The notes under the pieces were generated by a model. The model was given only the letters and a program-made list of their open reading frames with translations, made no database searches and was not told the DNA's origin. Shown piece after piece: positions 1 through 8,389 of a stretch of DNA of 64,000 bases. The stretch comes from Prochlorococcus marinus str. MIT 9302. Lineage in GTDB: Bacteria > Cyanobacteriota > Cyanobacteriia > PCC-6307 > Cyanobiaceae. Each line of letters starts with the position of its first letter. Position 1 is the stretch's first letter. The translations under genes were made by a program, and so were the position numbers. The DNA lies in contig NZ_JNAM01000005.1 of assembly GCF_000759975.1 (NCBI RefSeq), forward strand, positions 178,125 to 242,124, read 5' to 3'.

Positions 1-864
1 CAATACTAATATACCTCCTGGTTCAAGAACTCTGAAAAATTCATTCAATACTTTTGCTCTAATTGTTCTTGGTAGTTCATGAAATAAATAAACACAAGAA
101 ATGCATTGAAGACTATTATTTTCAAATGGTAATTCTTCAGCGTTACCTTTTATTAATTCTATTAAATCACCATATAAATCTGAAATATATCTGCTTGCTT
201 CCTTTAAGTATGAATCAGATAAATCGATTCCTATAATTTTTTCTTTTGGGAAAGCTACCCTTAATTGTTTTAAAGTCCTACCTGATCCAGTAGCAACATC
301 TAGAATTTTTATAGAACTTTTTTTTCTATCACTAAACTTTTCAAGTCCTTCTTTTATTGGTTTAATTATTCTTCTCCTCATAGAGTCAGCACTTCCATTA
401 AATAGTATCTCTACTTGTAAATCGTAAATACTTGCTGAAAAATCTGATAAATAACCATCTGTTTGATGATGAAAGTTTCTCAAGTAATATTGAGGATAAT
501 TATTTTTTTCAACGGAATTTGGAAGATCATCAAAGTTTTGTTTTCGGCGTCTATCCCATGTATAAGGCATATCTAACCAAATTTTAGGATATTGAATTAA
601 ATATCTAAGCCAAGGTTCATCAAACAATAATTTTTTTGGATATATATTTTTTTCAGCGTCATTCCAATCTTCTTCTCTTAAGTTATCCATTGAATTTTGG
701 ATTTGAATTAAAAGATCCTTATCTATAAGAAAATCTTTAAGTTTCGAATCGGGAAGAATAAAATTCATTATCCTTGAACTTATTTGTTTATGTGCAAATC
801 CCGCTATGCTTTTACTCTGCTGGAGCGTTTTATATGCAATTTTTGAAATAGATTCTCTAGCCAT
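1..864 (-). CDS. SAM-dependent methyltransferase, 3' end cut off by window edge
   Basis: The reading frame starts at the ATG at 862-864 on the minus strand and stays open to base 1, giving 288 residues without a stop. The N-terminal ~170 residues are not a recognisable catalytic domain. Around residue 190 the class I methyltransferase motif I appears (ILDVATGSGRTLKQL), followed by an acidic motif II (IIGIDLSDSYL) and a UbiE-like stretch with NAEELPF and FRVLEPGG. This makes it a UbiE/COQ5-type class I methyltransferase; the substrate cannot be told from sequence. It lies downstream of the glnA terminator, in the same direction as glnA, and probably has its own promoter. Confidence 0.85.
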   Translation of the reverse strand, partial: MARESISKIAYKTLQQSKSIAGFAHKQISSRIMNFILPDSKLKDFLIDKDLLIQIQNSMDNLREEDWNDAEKNIYPKKLLFDEPWLRYLIQYPKIWLDMPYTWDRRRKQNFDDLPNSVEKNNYPQYYLRNFHHQTDGYLSDFSASIYDLQVEILFNGSADSMRRRIIKPIKEGLEKFSDRKKSSIKILDVATGSGRTLKQLRVAFPKEKIIGIDLSDSYLKEASRYISDLYGDLIELIKGNAEELPFENNSLQCISCVYLFHELPRTIRAKVLNEFFRVLEPGGILVL

Positions 865-892
865 TTTTAAATTTATATATATATATTCCAAC

Positions 893-941
893 AAAAAAAA
901 AATCAATTTGAGAATATTTTGTGATATTTCTCAAATTGATT
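893..941 (-). terminator. Rho-independent terminator of glnA
   Basis: Bases 901-914 and 928-941 form a perfect 14-bp inverted repeat (AATCAATTTGAGAA and its complement) around a 13-base loop. Read on the minus strand, the hairpin is followed directly by ten T residues (complement of 893-902). It begins 25 bases past the glnA stop codon. This is a textbook intrinsic terminator, the strongest I noticed in the window. Confidence 0.92.
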
Positions 942-966
942 TATAAGAATAAAAAGATTTTTTTAT

Positions 967-2388
967 TTAAGCGTCATAGTACATAAAGAATTCATGTGGA
1001 TGAGGCCTCTGTCTTAATTGTTGTACCTCTTCGTATTTTATATCGATAAAGTTATCAATAAAATCTTCAGTAAATACTCCACCAGCTAGAAGATAATCCT
1101 TGTCAGCTTTTAGTGCGTTAAGTGAATCATTTAGAGATGAAGGTACGGTATCAATTTTTGCCAGTTCATCGGCTGGGAGTTCGAATAAATCAACATCAAC
1201 TCCATCACCAGGATCAATTTGATTTTTGATTCCATCAATACCAGCTAGCATCATTACAGAGAAAGCTAGATATGGGTTGGCTAGTGCATCACCTGATCTA
1301 AATTCTAATCTCTTAGCTTTTGGGCTTGGCCCAGTTAATGGTATTCTGACTGCAGCAGATCTATTACCCTCAGAATAAACTAGATTTACTGGAGCTTCGA
1401 ATCCTGGAACCAATCTTTTATAACTATTTGTAGTTGGATTAGTAAATGCTAAGAATGATGGAGCATGTTTAAGTATGCCTCCGATGTACCATCTAGCTGT
1501 TTGAGATAAATTTGCATAGGCACCTTCACCAAAGAATAGTGGCTGTCCACTCTTCCATAAACTTTGGTGAACATGCATTCCAGTTCCATTATCGTTAAAT
1601 ACAGGTTTAGGCATAAATGTTGCAGTTTTCCCATACTTTTTAGCTACGTTTCTAACCACGTATTTATACGTCATAACGTTATCGGCAGCATTTATTAAAG
1701 AATCAAATTTCATTCCAAGCTCATGTTGGCCGGCACCAGCAACTTCATGGTGATGTTTTTCTGTAGGGATACCTAATTCACCCATAAGAAGAAGCATCTC
1801 AGATCTGATATCTTGCGCAGTATCATTTGGAGCTACTGGAAAATATCCTTCTTTATACTGTATTTTGTATCCTAAGTTTCCACCTTCTTCTATTCTCCCT
1901 GTATTCCATGGAGCTTCAATCGTATCTACACTATAAAAACAACCTCCTTCTTTAGAGTCATATCTAACATCATCAAATAAGAAGAATTCTGGCTCTGGTC
2001 CAAAAAATGCAGTATCTGCTATACCAGTAGAGTCTAAATATTTTAAAGCCTTTTGAGCTAAAGCTCTTGGACATCTATCATAAGGCTCCCCGCTTCTTGG
2101 CTCTTGAATAGAGCAAATCATACTTAGAGTTTTATGTTTATAAAAAGGATCGATCCAAGCTGTAGTTGCATCAGGAACCATTGACATATCAGATGCATTA
2201 ATTGCTTTCCAACCTCTTATTGATGAACCATCAAATGCTAGACCTTCAGTAAAAGAATCCTCTTCTATCATGTCTGATGTAAGAGTTAAATGTTGCCATT
2301 TACCATGAATATCTGTGAATTTTAAATCAATGAGTTCAATTCCTTCGTCTTTAATTTGACTTAAAACATCTTGTGGAGACTTAGACAA
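967..2388 (-). CDS. glnA: Glutamine synthetase type I (GlnA)
   Basis: This enzyme makes glutamine from glutamate, ammonium and ATP, the entry point of the GS/GOGAT cycle in the cytoplasm. The length of 473 residues fits the dodecameric GSI type. Visible family motifs are FDGSSIRGW near residue 53, the ATP-site block around [11 protein letters not shown], and NRSAAVRIP. The loop that in enterobacteria carries the adenylylated tyrosine (NLYDLP) reads DLFELP here, so the tyrosine is phenylalanine; adenylylation control is therefore not expected, as is usual for cyanobacteria. The start is TTG at 2386-2388; no ATG or GTG lies upstream in frame. An NtcA-type promoter precedes the gene and a strong terminator follows it. 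Confidence 0.98.
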   Translation of the reverse strand: MSKSPQDVLSQIKDEGIELIDLKFTDIHGKWQHLTLTSDMIEEDSFTEGLAFDGSSIRGWKAINASDMSMVPDATTAWIDPFYKHKTLSMICSIQEPRSGEPYDRCPRALAQKALKYLDSTGIADTAFFGPEPEFFLFDDVRYDSKEGGCFYSVDTIEAPWNTGRIEEGGNLGYKIQYKEGYFPVAPNDTAQDIRSEMLLLMGELGIPTEKHHHEVAGAGQHELGMKFDSLINAADNVMTYKYVVRNVAKKYGKTATFMPKPVFNDNGTGMHVHQSLWKSGQPLFFGEGAYANLSQTARWYIGGILKHAPSFLAFTNPTTNSYKRLVPGFEAPVNLVYSEGNRSAAVRIPLTGPSPKAKRLEFRSGDALANPYLAFSVMMLAGIDGIKNQIDPGDGVDVDLFELPADELAKIDTVPSSLNDSLNALKADKDYLLAGGVFTEDFIDNFIDIKYEEVQQLRQRPHPHEFFMYYDA

Positions 2389-2411
2389 AACTTTTGTAAT
2401 ACCTATATATG

Positions 2412-2453
2412 AAATTAATAACTTGATGATTCTTATTATGTATCAACCGTAAC
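2412..2453 (-). promoter_or_regulatory. NtcA-activated type promoter of glnA
   Basis: On the minus strand the spacer reads GTT-N8-TAC (2453 down to 2440), then exactly 22 bases, then TAATTT (2417-2412), which fits the -10 pattern TAN3T. The cyanobacterial NtcA-activated promoter is GTAN8TAC-N20-24-TAN3T, so only the third base of the first half-site deviates. The -10 box ends 23 bases before the TTG start. NtcA control of glnA is well established in cyanobacteria; the site assignment itself is inferred from pattern match. Confidence 0.7.
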
Positions 2454-2603
2454 TTTTTATAAGACTAGATGACTTCTTTCAGTGTTTCAAGTCATAAGTT
2501 TAATAATTGTTTACTTAAATATTTAAATTGAATGAATTTCTTTAAATAAATCTCGCTTATGTGGCGAAATTAGTCTAATTTAAAAGTAATTGGATGTAAT
2601 GCT

Positions 2604-3788
2604 TTGACAGAAGCAAAACTTATTTCTGCTTTAAATGAAGAGAATTTAACTCATTTCTCAAAGACTTATGTTCCCTCTAGACTTTTATTAGGTCCTGGTC
2701 CTTCAAACGCACATCCAGAAGTTTTAAACGCTCTTTCCCTAAATCCAATTGGTCATTTAGATGAAGCATATATTTCATTAATGTCTGATGTTCAACAACT
2801 TCTAAGATATACCTGGCAATGCAATAATCGTCTTACTCTCCCAATGAGTGGTACTGGAAGTGCCGCTATGGAAGCTTCAATAGCGAATTTTATAGAGGAA
2901 GGAGAAAAAATTCTTATCGCTAAGAAAGGATATTTTGGAGACAGACTTGTTGATATGGCTTCTAGATATAAAGCAGATGTATCTGTTATGGAAAAACCTT
3001 GGGGTGAATCTTTTTCTTATGAAGAAATCAAGTATGAAATAGAGACTAAAAAACCAGCTATATTTGCTATTGTTCACGCTGAAACATCTAGTGGGGTTTT
3101 ACAACCTCTTGATGGAATTGGTGATGTATGTAGAAAAAATAACTGTTTGTTTTTAGTTGACGCAGTTACTTCCCTTGGCGCTTTAGAACTATTGATAGAT
3201 GAATGGAAAATAGATTTAGCCTATAGTTGTAGCCAGAAAGGTTTAAGTTGCCCGCCTGGATTAAGTCCTTTTACAATGAATAAGAGAGCTGAAGAAAAAC
3301 TAAGTTCAAGAAAAACAAAAGTTCCTAACTGGTATTTAGATTTATCCCTTTTAAATAAATATTGGGGTTCAGATCGCGTTTACCATCATACCGCCCCTGT
3401 AAATATGAACTTTGCTATTCGAGAGGGTTTACGATTAATTGCAAATGAAGGTTTAGAGAATGTTTGGAATAGGCATAATACCAATGCAAGGAAACTGTGG
3501 AATGGTTTAGAAAGTCTAGGCATGGAATTACATGTATCAAAGGATTATCGATTGCCAACTCTTACAACAGTTAAGATTCCACCAGCAGTTGACGGAGATG
3601 GTTTTAGAAATCATCTTTTAAGAAACTTTGGAATAGAAATAGGAAATGGACTTGGAGAATTGTCTGGTAAGGTATGGCGTATAGGATTAATGGGCTATAA
3701 CTCAAGTGAAGAGAATGTCGACAGATTATTAAACCTCTTTGATACTGAGTTAAAGAAATATTCTATTTTTGAGTCCTCAACTTTTTAA
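2604..3788 (+). CDS. Class V aminotransferase, serine/alanine-glyoxylate type
   Basis: A 394-residue PLP enzyme of the class V aminotransferases, closest in look to the alanine:glyoxylate / serine:glyoxylate (SPT/AGT) group that handles photorespiratory glyoxylate. Landmarks are LLLGPGPSN near the N-terminus, SGTGSAAMEA (cofactor phosphate binding), HAETSSGV, the aspartate in FLVDAVTSLG, and the PLP lysine in SCSQKGLSCPPGLS. Length is normal for the family. The start is TTG at 2604; the first in-frame ATG lies well inside the conserved domain. It is divergent from glnA and overlaps tadA by 26 bases tail to tail. Which amino donor it prefers cannot be read from the sequence. Confidence 0.9.
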   Translation: MTEAKLISALNEENLTHFSKTYVPSRLLLGPGPSNAHPEVLNALSLNPIGHLDEAYISLMSDVQQLLRYTWQCNNRLTLPMSGTGSAAMEASIANFIEEGEKILIAKKGYFGDRLVDMASRYKADVSVMEKPWGESFSYEEIKYEIETKKPAIFAIVHAETSSGVLQPLDGIGDVCRKNNCLFLVDAVTSLGALELLIDEWKIDLAYSCSQKGLSCPPGLSPFTMNKRAEEKLSSRKTKVPNWYLDLSLLNKYWGSDRVYHHTAPVNMNFAIREGLRLIANEGLENVWNRHNTNARKLWNGLESLGMELHVSKDYRLPTLTTVKIPPAVDGDGFRNHLLRNFGIEIGNGLGELSGKVWRIGLMGYNSSEENVDRLLNLFDTELKKYSIFESSTF

Positions 3789-4278
3789 ACCATAATTGTA
3801 AAATTTGACTGCATTCTTCTTCTAATATACCCCCTACAATTTCCATCTTGTGATGAGAGCTTTCATGCTTTGATAAGTCAATTGACCCTCCCAATCCACC
3901 TCTTTTCTTATCGTAGGCACCAAAAACAACTTTACCCATCCTCGCTTGAATAAGCGCCGATGCACACATGGTACATGGTTCTAAATTTGTGATAGTAATA
4001 CATTCATTAAATCTCCAATCATTTTTTATTAGAGATGCCTGCCTCAGTGCCATTATCTCAGCATGACCTAATGGGTCTTTATTTACACTTCTCCTGTTGA
4101 CCCCTCTTCCAATACATCTTCCTCTATCATCTAAAATTATTGATGAGATTGGTAGCTCAACTTTTCCAATTTCTTCTGATCTTCTTAATATGGAATTCAT
4201 CCATTTAATGTAATTTAAATTATTTGTTATTTTATGTGGATCATTATTTCTATTTCCATTTTCAAAAATATTCCTCAT
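3763..4278 (-). CDS. tadA: tRNA-specific adenosine deaminase TadA
   Basis: TadA converts adenosine 34 of the tRNA-Arg(ACG) wobble position to inosine. The 171-residue protein carries the zinc-deaminase signature: HAEIMALRQA, with the catalytic His and Glu, and PCTMCASALIQAR, with the two zinc-binding cysteines. About 25 extra residues precede the usual start of the fold; the ATG at 4276-4278 is the only good start for this extended form. Its 3' end overlaps the last 26 bases of the convergent aminotransferase gene. Confidence 0.93.
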   Translation of the reverse strand: MRNIFENGNRNNDPHKITNNLNYIKWMNSILRRSEEIGKVELPISSIILDDRGRCIGRGVNRRSVNKDPLGHAEIMALRQASLIKNDWRFNECITITNLEPCTMCASALIQARMGKVVFGAYDKKRGGLGGSIDLSKHESSHHKMEIVGGILEEECSQILQLWFKKLRTQK

Positions 4279-4321
4279 TTAACAATATTGAGAATAGACT
4301 TATTAATAGATATCTTATCTG

Positions 4322-5707
4322 ATGACTGAAGATTTAATTAATAAAAAAGATATATACTTTCCTTCGTATTTAGGGACTAACAATAACTCTATTACTCTCC
4401 TCAATAGAGCAACTCAAATTCTTTGTGACTGGTTCTCTAATGCCGAAAAATCTGGTCCATTAACCTTTGATGAGAATTTCAAGTGCTTAATGCCTGATGA
4501 GTATGGTGATTCTACAGAAGATTTGTTTTCTGAGATTCAATCCCTTCTGAATAATTCATTTAATCCCGTTCATCCGGGCTCTCTAGCTCATCTTGATCCC
4601 CCACCTTTGATTTTTTCTATTTTAGGAGATTTAATTGCTGCTGGTTTAAATAATAATCTTCTTGCTTACGAGTTGTCTCCAAGTGTTACTTTACTTGAGG
4701 AATCAATATGCAAATGGTTTGCAAAGAAAATAGGGTTTAATGATTCTTCAGGAGGCATAGCAGCCAGCGGAGGCACTTTAAGTAATTTGAATGCACTTAT
4801 AGCAGCTAGATATAATGCTGGATTAGGTTCAGATCCTGATTCTGTATTACTTGTAAGTGAAGATGCTCATTCTTCCTTCATTAAATGCACAAGAATTATG
4901 GGACTTGCTGATACAAATCTAGTAAAGATTAAAACTGATAATAAAGGTTGTATGGATATAGATAATCTAAAAAAATCTTTAGATCAATGTTTAAGAAATA
5001 ATAAAAAAATTTTTGCTATTGTTGCCACATTAGGAACAACTGTAAGAGGAGCAATTGATCCTATTAAGAATATAAGTGATATATGCAAAGAAAGAAATAT
5101 TTGGCTACATATCGATGGCTCTATAGGTGGGATTTTTGGAGTAACATCTATTCCAATAGAAGGATTAAATAATATTCATCAGGCTAATTCCATAACAATA
5201 AATCCCCAAAAAATAATTGGTATTACAAAGACTTCTTCTCTGTTATTGGTATCAAATATGCGTACTTTGGAAAATACATTTTCAACTGGACTTCCATACA
5301 TATCATCTAAGGAAAATATTGTAAACAGAGGAGAATTAGGTATTCAAGGTTCTAGACCTGCAGAAGTTATAAAACTTTGGCTTGGATTAAGATCTTTAGG
5401 TTTGAAAGGAATGGAAGACATCTTAACCTCATCAATTAATAGAAAAGACTTTTTTATAAAAAATATTAATAAAAATAAGTTTGAAATATATTCAGGGCCT
5501 CTACATATTATTTCATTCTTACCAAAGGGACTTACTACAAAAGACACAGATTTCTGGACGCAATCTAAAGTTAATGAACTAATGAAAAATAATTTTATGC
5601 TTTCTAGACCAAAATTTAAAGGTAAATATTATTTAAAAGTTGTCATGGGTAATTACAATACTAATGAATCTCATATTGAAGAACTTTTGAAAATTTTACA
5701 CGCTTAA
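4322..5707 (+). CDS. Group II PLP-dependent amino acid decarboxylase family protein
   Basis: A 461-residue protein of the glutamate/tyrosine/diaminobutyrate decarboxylase family. It has the family's N-terminal HPGSLAHLDPP block, GGIAASGGTLSNLNAL (cofactor phosphate site), SEDAHSSFIKC, ATLGTTVRGAIDPI, and the aspartate motif as HIDGSIGG. The PLP lysine lies in the unusual context SITINPQKIIG, where most members have a DPHK sequence. The active site is thus complete but diverged, and the substrate is unknown. It starts at the ATG at 4322, 43 bases from the divergent tadA start, and is followed two bases later by a tiny membrane-protein gene likely to be co-transcribed. Confidence 0.85.
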   Translation: MTEDLINKKDIYFPSYLGTNNNSITLLNRATQILCDWFSNAEKSGPLTFDENFKCLMPDEYGDSTEDLFSEIQSLLNNSFNPVHPGSLAHLDPPPLIFSILGDLIAAGLNNNLLAYELSPSVTLLEESICKWFAKKIGFNDSSGGIAASGGTLSNLNALIAARYNAGLGSDPDSVLLVSEDAHSSFIKCTRIMGLADTNLVKIKTDNKGCMDIDNLKKSLDQCLRNNKKIFAIVATLGTTVRGAIDPIKNISDICKERNIWLHIDGSIGGIFGVTSIPIEGLNNIHQANSITINPQKIIGITKTSSLLLVSNMRTLENTFSTGLPYISSKENIVNRGELGIQGSRPAEVIKLWLGLRSLGLKGMEDILTSSINRKDFFIKNINKNKFEIYSGPLHIISFLPKGLTTKDTDFWTQSKVNELMKNNFMLSRPKFKGKYYLKVVMGNYNTNESHIEELLKILHA

Positions 5708-5709
5708 CA

Positions 5710-5847
5710 ATGAATATCGGTAGACCAAAAATTATTGCAATAGTAACAGGGTTTATATCTATAGCTATTTGTATTGCTTACTTACTTTTAATAACTATCT
5801 TTGATTTCAGAAATTATCTAAATGATCAATTGTCAAATTTTACATAG
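5710..5847 (+). CDS. Small single-span membrane protein (45 aa)
   Basis: An ATG frame starting two bases after the decarboxylase stop codon encodes 45 residues: a basic start (MNIGRPK), one hydrophobic segment of about 22 residues (residues 8-31) and a polar tail ending in LNDQLSNFT. Its last 8 bases overlap the end of the convergent GTPase gene. The hydrophobic design and the tight spacing suggest a real gene translated together with the decarboxylase. I do not recognise a family and assign no function. Confidence 0.65.
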   Translation: MNIGRPKIIAIVTGFISIAICIAYLLLITIFDFRNYLNDQLSNFT

Positions 5848-7348
5848 GAAATGGAGGCAAACTTTTATTCGATTTAGAATATTTTGTTATCTCAATTTTT
5901 GAAATAGCTTCTTTTATGAAGTTATTTAAAATGTCCTCTCTCTTACTTATTCTGTAGATTTTATCTACAACTTCTTGAATTCCTCCATCTCCCCAATCTT
6001 GCCCATTTTTAAAATATTCAATCAAACTTAGTCCTACTATTCTTATTAACCAGCCTGCTGTAATTGATTGTATCGATTTTGATATTATTATTTTAGTCAA
6101 ACTTGTAGCTAAAGCAGGAGAAAGAATGGCGAGCCCACCTTTTAGTATTCCTTGTTTAGCCAATGCGCTTAGCAATGATTTCGATAAATCTTTTGCATCT
6201 TTTTTAGTAAGCTTTATTTCATATATTTTTGATAATTCCATTATCATTTGAAGATTAACCGAGGTAGTAGTAAGAAAATCAACCGCTGGAAGTGGATTAA
6301 CTAGGATTACTCCTCCTGTTACCCACATATATTTATTAATCACTTTATTTGACATTAAGTATCTTTGTTCTTGTACGAAATTTTTACTTTTAATACCTAA
6401 CTTATTTGAGCGAAAAAGGATATTATCTGCCAATAACTCTTCACCATTATTATCGAGCGTTTCAATTATTTCTTTAAATAAACTTCCTACCTCTGGAACT
6501 AAATTTATGGCATCTGATTTTACATAAGGAGATTGTTGAGGTACTGCAATTGTTTTAACAACTGAAATTTTGTTTTTTCTAGCAGAAGTTATAGAAATTA
6601 TATTTTCTTTGATAAGGTTATTTTCATCTCTAGACCTTAAATCACATTTATTTAGAACTATTATTATTTTTTTTCCTATTTTCAATAATTCATTAATTAA
6701 ATAGTTTTCGTATTTATTTATGTCCTGATCTAACACAAAGAGAACTAAGTCAGAATTTGATGCTTGTATAATTGTTGCTTTTTCTCTTTCTTCGCCTAAC
6801 TTAGATGGTTCGAATAATCCTGGAGTATCAATTATATTAATGTTTCTTTTTAATATTGGGATACGAATTTTATAGCTATTAATTTGCTTTGTTGTACCTA
6901 TTTTCGCTGATGTTTGTCCTACAATATTTTTCAATAAAGATCTTGCTATTGATGTTTTTCCTGAGGAACCTGCTCCAAAAAGAGTAACTTTATAATCTCC
7001 TGTTTTTAATTGTGACTCTAGTTTATTTTTTTGGTAATTTAACAATTCAACTTTTAGTTTATCGTTTATTTTTTTATTTATTTTATCGATCCCTTCCAAA
7101 CTTATCTTGGCAGCACCATATGTATTCTTGAATGAAAGTGTATTCTTTTTATTTATGTATATAACTTTATAAACTATTTTCTTAAATAACTTTTTATCAA
7201 TCTTATAAAAGATATACATAGTTATTATTAAAGATAAAAGCGTATAAATATTTACTATTCTTATTAAAATCGAAAATAAAATATATAGAATAAATATTAA
7301 AATAAAAAATTTAAAATACTTTAAATATTTTAATTTCAAGTAATTCAT
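5840..7348 (-). CDS. Membrane-anchored Era/YcjF-like GTPase with C-terminal DUF697-type domain
   Basis: A 502-residue protein with hydrophobic segments at residues ~13-48 and then a G domain: P-loop GAGSSGKTS at 125-133, DTPG at 174-177 and NKCD at 233-236. The C-terminal third (about 330-470) is rich in alanine, glycine and hydrophobic residues and looks like the DUF697 domain that often follows such GTPases in cyanobacteria. It is probably a membrane-bound regulatory GTPase; the process it serves is unknown. It starts one base after the lspA stop and is the last gene of the pyk-permease-bioY-lspA run. Confidence 0.85.
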   Translation of the reverse strand: MNYLKLKYLKYFKFFILIFILYILFSILIRIVNIYTLLSLIITMYIFYKIDKKLFKKIVYKVIYINKKNTLSFKNTYGAAKISLEGIDKINKKINDKLKVELLNYQKNKLESQLKTGDYKVTLFGAGSSGKTSIARSLLKNIVGQTSAKIGTTKQINSYKIRIPILKRNINIIDTPGLFEPSKLGEEREKATIIQASNSDLVLFVLDQDINKYENYLINELLKIGKKIIIVLNKCDLRSRDENNLIKENIISITSARKNKISVVKTIAVPQQSPYVKSDAINLVPEVGSLFKEIIETLDNNGEELLADNILFRSNKLGIKSKNFVQEQRYLMSNKVINKYMWVTGGVILVNPLPAVDFLTTTSVNLQMIMELSKIYEIKLTKKDAKDLSKSLLSALAKQGILKGGLAILSPALATSLTKIIISKSIQSITAGWLIRIVGLSLIEYFKNGQDWGDGGIQEVVDKIYRISKREDILNNFIKEAISKIEITKYSKSNKSLPPFPM

Positions 7349-7349
7349 A

Positions 7350-7805
7350 TTATTTTTTTTTTAAAATTCTAAAGATTATTATGATAAAACCAATATTAAT
7401 GGAAATATCAGCAATATTAAATACTGGAAAATTTATAAAATTTAAATTAATAAAATCAATTACATAACCTTTTGCAATTCTATCTATTCCATTACCAATT
7501 GTTCCTCCAAGAAAAAAACTATATGAAAAAAGATCTATTAAATTTGAGGAGTTCTTCCTTAATATTAAATTAATAAGTATTATTGAAAAAATAATACTTA
7601 TTATAGATAAAAAAATTCTACTTCCACTAAATATGTTAAATGCTGCACCGTAATTCTTTACGAAGTCCAATCTAAATAATAGAAAATCACTATTTACAAA
7701 TATTTTGTAGTTAAAAAACATTAAATATTTTGTAAATTGATCAATTAGAATTACAAAAATACTCAAAAATAAAAAATATAATTTTGTTTGTATTTTATTA
7801 ATCAT
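7350..7805 (-). CDS. lspA: Lipoprotein signal peptidase LspA
   Basis: Signal peptidase II cleaves the signal peptide of prolipoproteins after diacylglyceryl modification, in the plasma membrane. The 151 residues contain four predicted membrane segments and the family motifs: NYGAAFNIFSG (51-61), NGIDRIAKGYVIDFI with the first catalytic aspartate at about 117, and FNIADISINIG with the second at 133. Start and stop are tightly linked to neighbours: the lspA ATG overlaps the bioY stop by one base and the GTPase gene follows after one base. The LptC-like lipoprotein near 60.6 kb is a likely client. Confidence 0.95.
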   Translation of the reverse strand: MINKIQTKLYFLFLSIFVILIDQFTKYLMFFNYKIFVNSDFLLFRLDFVKNYGAAFNIFSGSRIFLSIISIIFSIILINLILRKNSSNLIDLFSYSFFLGGTIGNGIDRIAKGYVIDFINLNFINFPVFNIADISINIGFIIIIFRILKKK

Positions 7806-8374
7806 TATTTATTATTTTTTAAATATTTTATAGGTCTAATTAGTAATATTAGTGGAATAAGCATTATTAAATGATATCCAATTTTACCTAAAGAGTATTT
7901 TGATATATTGTATAAAAAAATATTAAAATGATTGTAAAATATCATTTGTAAAAAGTTATATAATATTCCTGTTAAATGCAATGCAATTATTGCTAAGAAT
8001 CCTTCTTTTAAAAAATTGCCAATATTTATTTTACTTTTTTTATTTAAATTATCAATTATTTTAATTAATGGATAAGTACCTAATAAATAACCAAAATTTG
8101 GAGTGAGCAAATATCCAAGTGAACCCCCTTCATAAAAAACTGGGGATAAAAATAAACCTATAATTAAGTAAAGAGAAAATGCTCTGAAAACTACTTTTTT
8201 ATCAAATATAAGTGTTAATAAAATAATGGTTGGAATTTGCCATGTAATTGGTATCTCATAGCTATTAATAGATTTTTCTATAAATTGAAAAGGAATATAA
8301 ACAGGAATCATTATTGATATTATTAATAATTGAAGAGTAACTAGTATCTCAATTAATTTATATAAATTGAGCAT
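7805..8374 (-). CDS. bioY: BioY family biotin transporter S-component
   Basis: BioY is the substrate-binding membrane component of the energy-coupling-factor biotin transporter and can work alone or with an EcfAT module. The 189-residue protein is almost wholly hydrophobic with about six membrane segments. It shows the BioY features PITWQIPTIILLTL and a glycine-rich GGSLGYLLTPNFGYLLGTYP block. No ECF ATPase or T-component lies in the window. It sits between the FtsX-like permease (15 bases upstream) and lspA. Confidence 0.88.
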   Translation of the reverse strand: MLNLYKLIEILVTLQLLIISIMIPVYIPFQFIEKSINSYEIPITWQIPTIILLTLIFDKKVVFRAFSLYLIIGLFLSPVFYEGGSLGYLLTPNFGYLLGTYPLIKIIDNLNKKSKINIGNFLKEGFLAIIALHLTGILYNFLQMIFYNHFNIFLYNISKYSLGKIGYHLIMLIPLILLIRPIKYLKNNK

Positions 8375-8389
8375 GATTATAATTTCTAT

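Noticed and set aside
893..941. A plus-strand terminator reading of the glnA hairpin
   Set aside because: On the plus strand the stem is followed by TTATAAG rather than a T-run, and no plus-strand gene precedes it.
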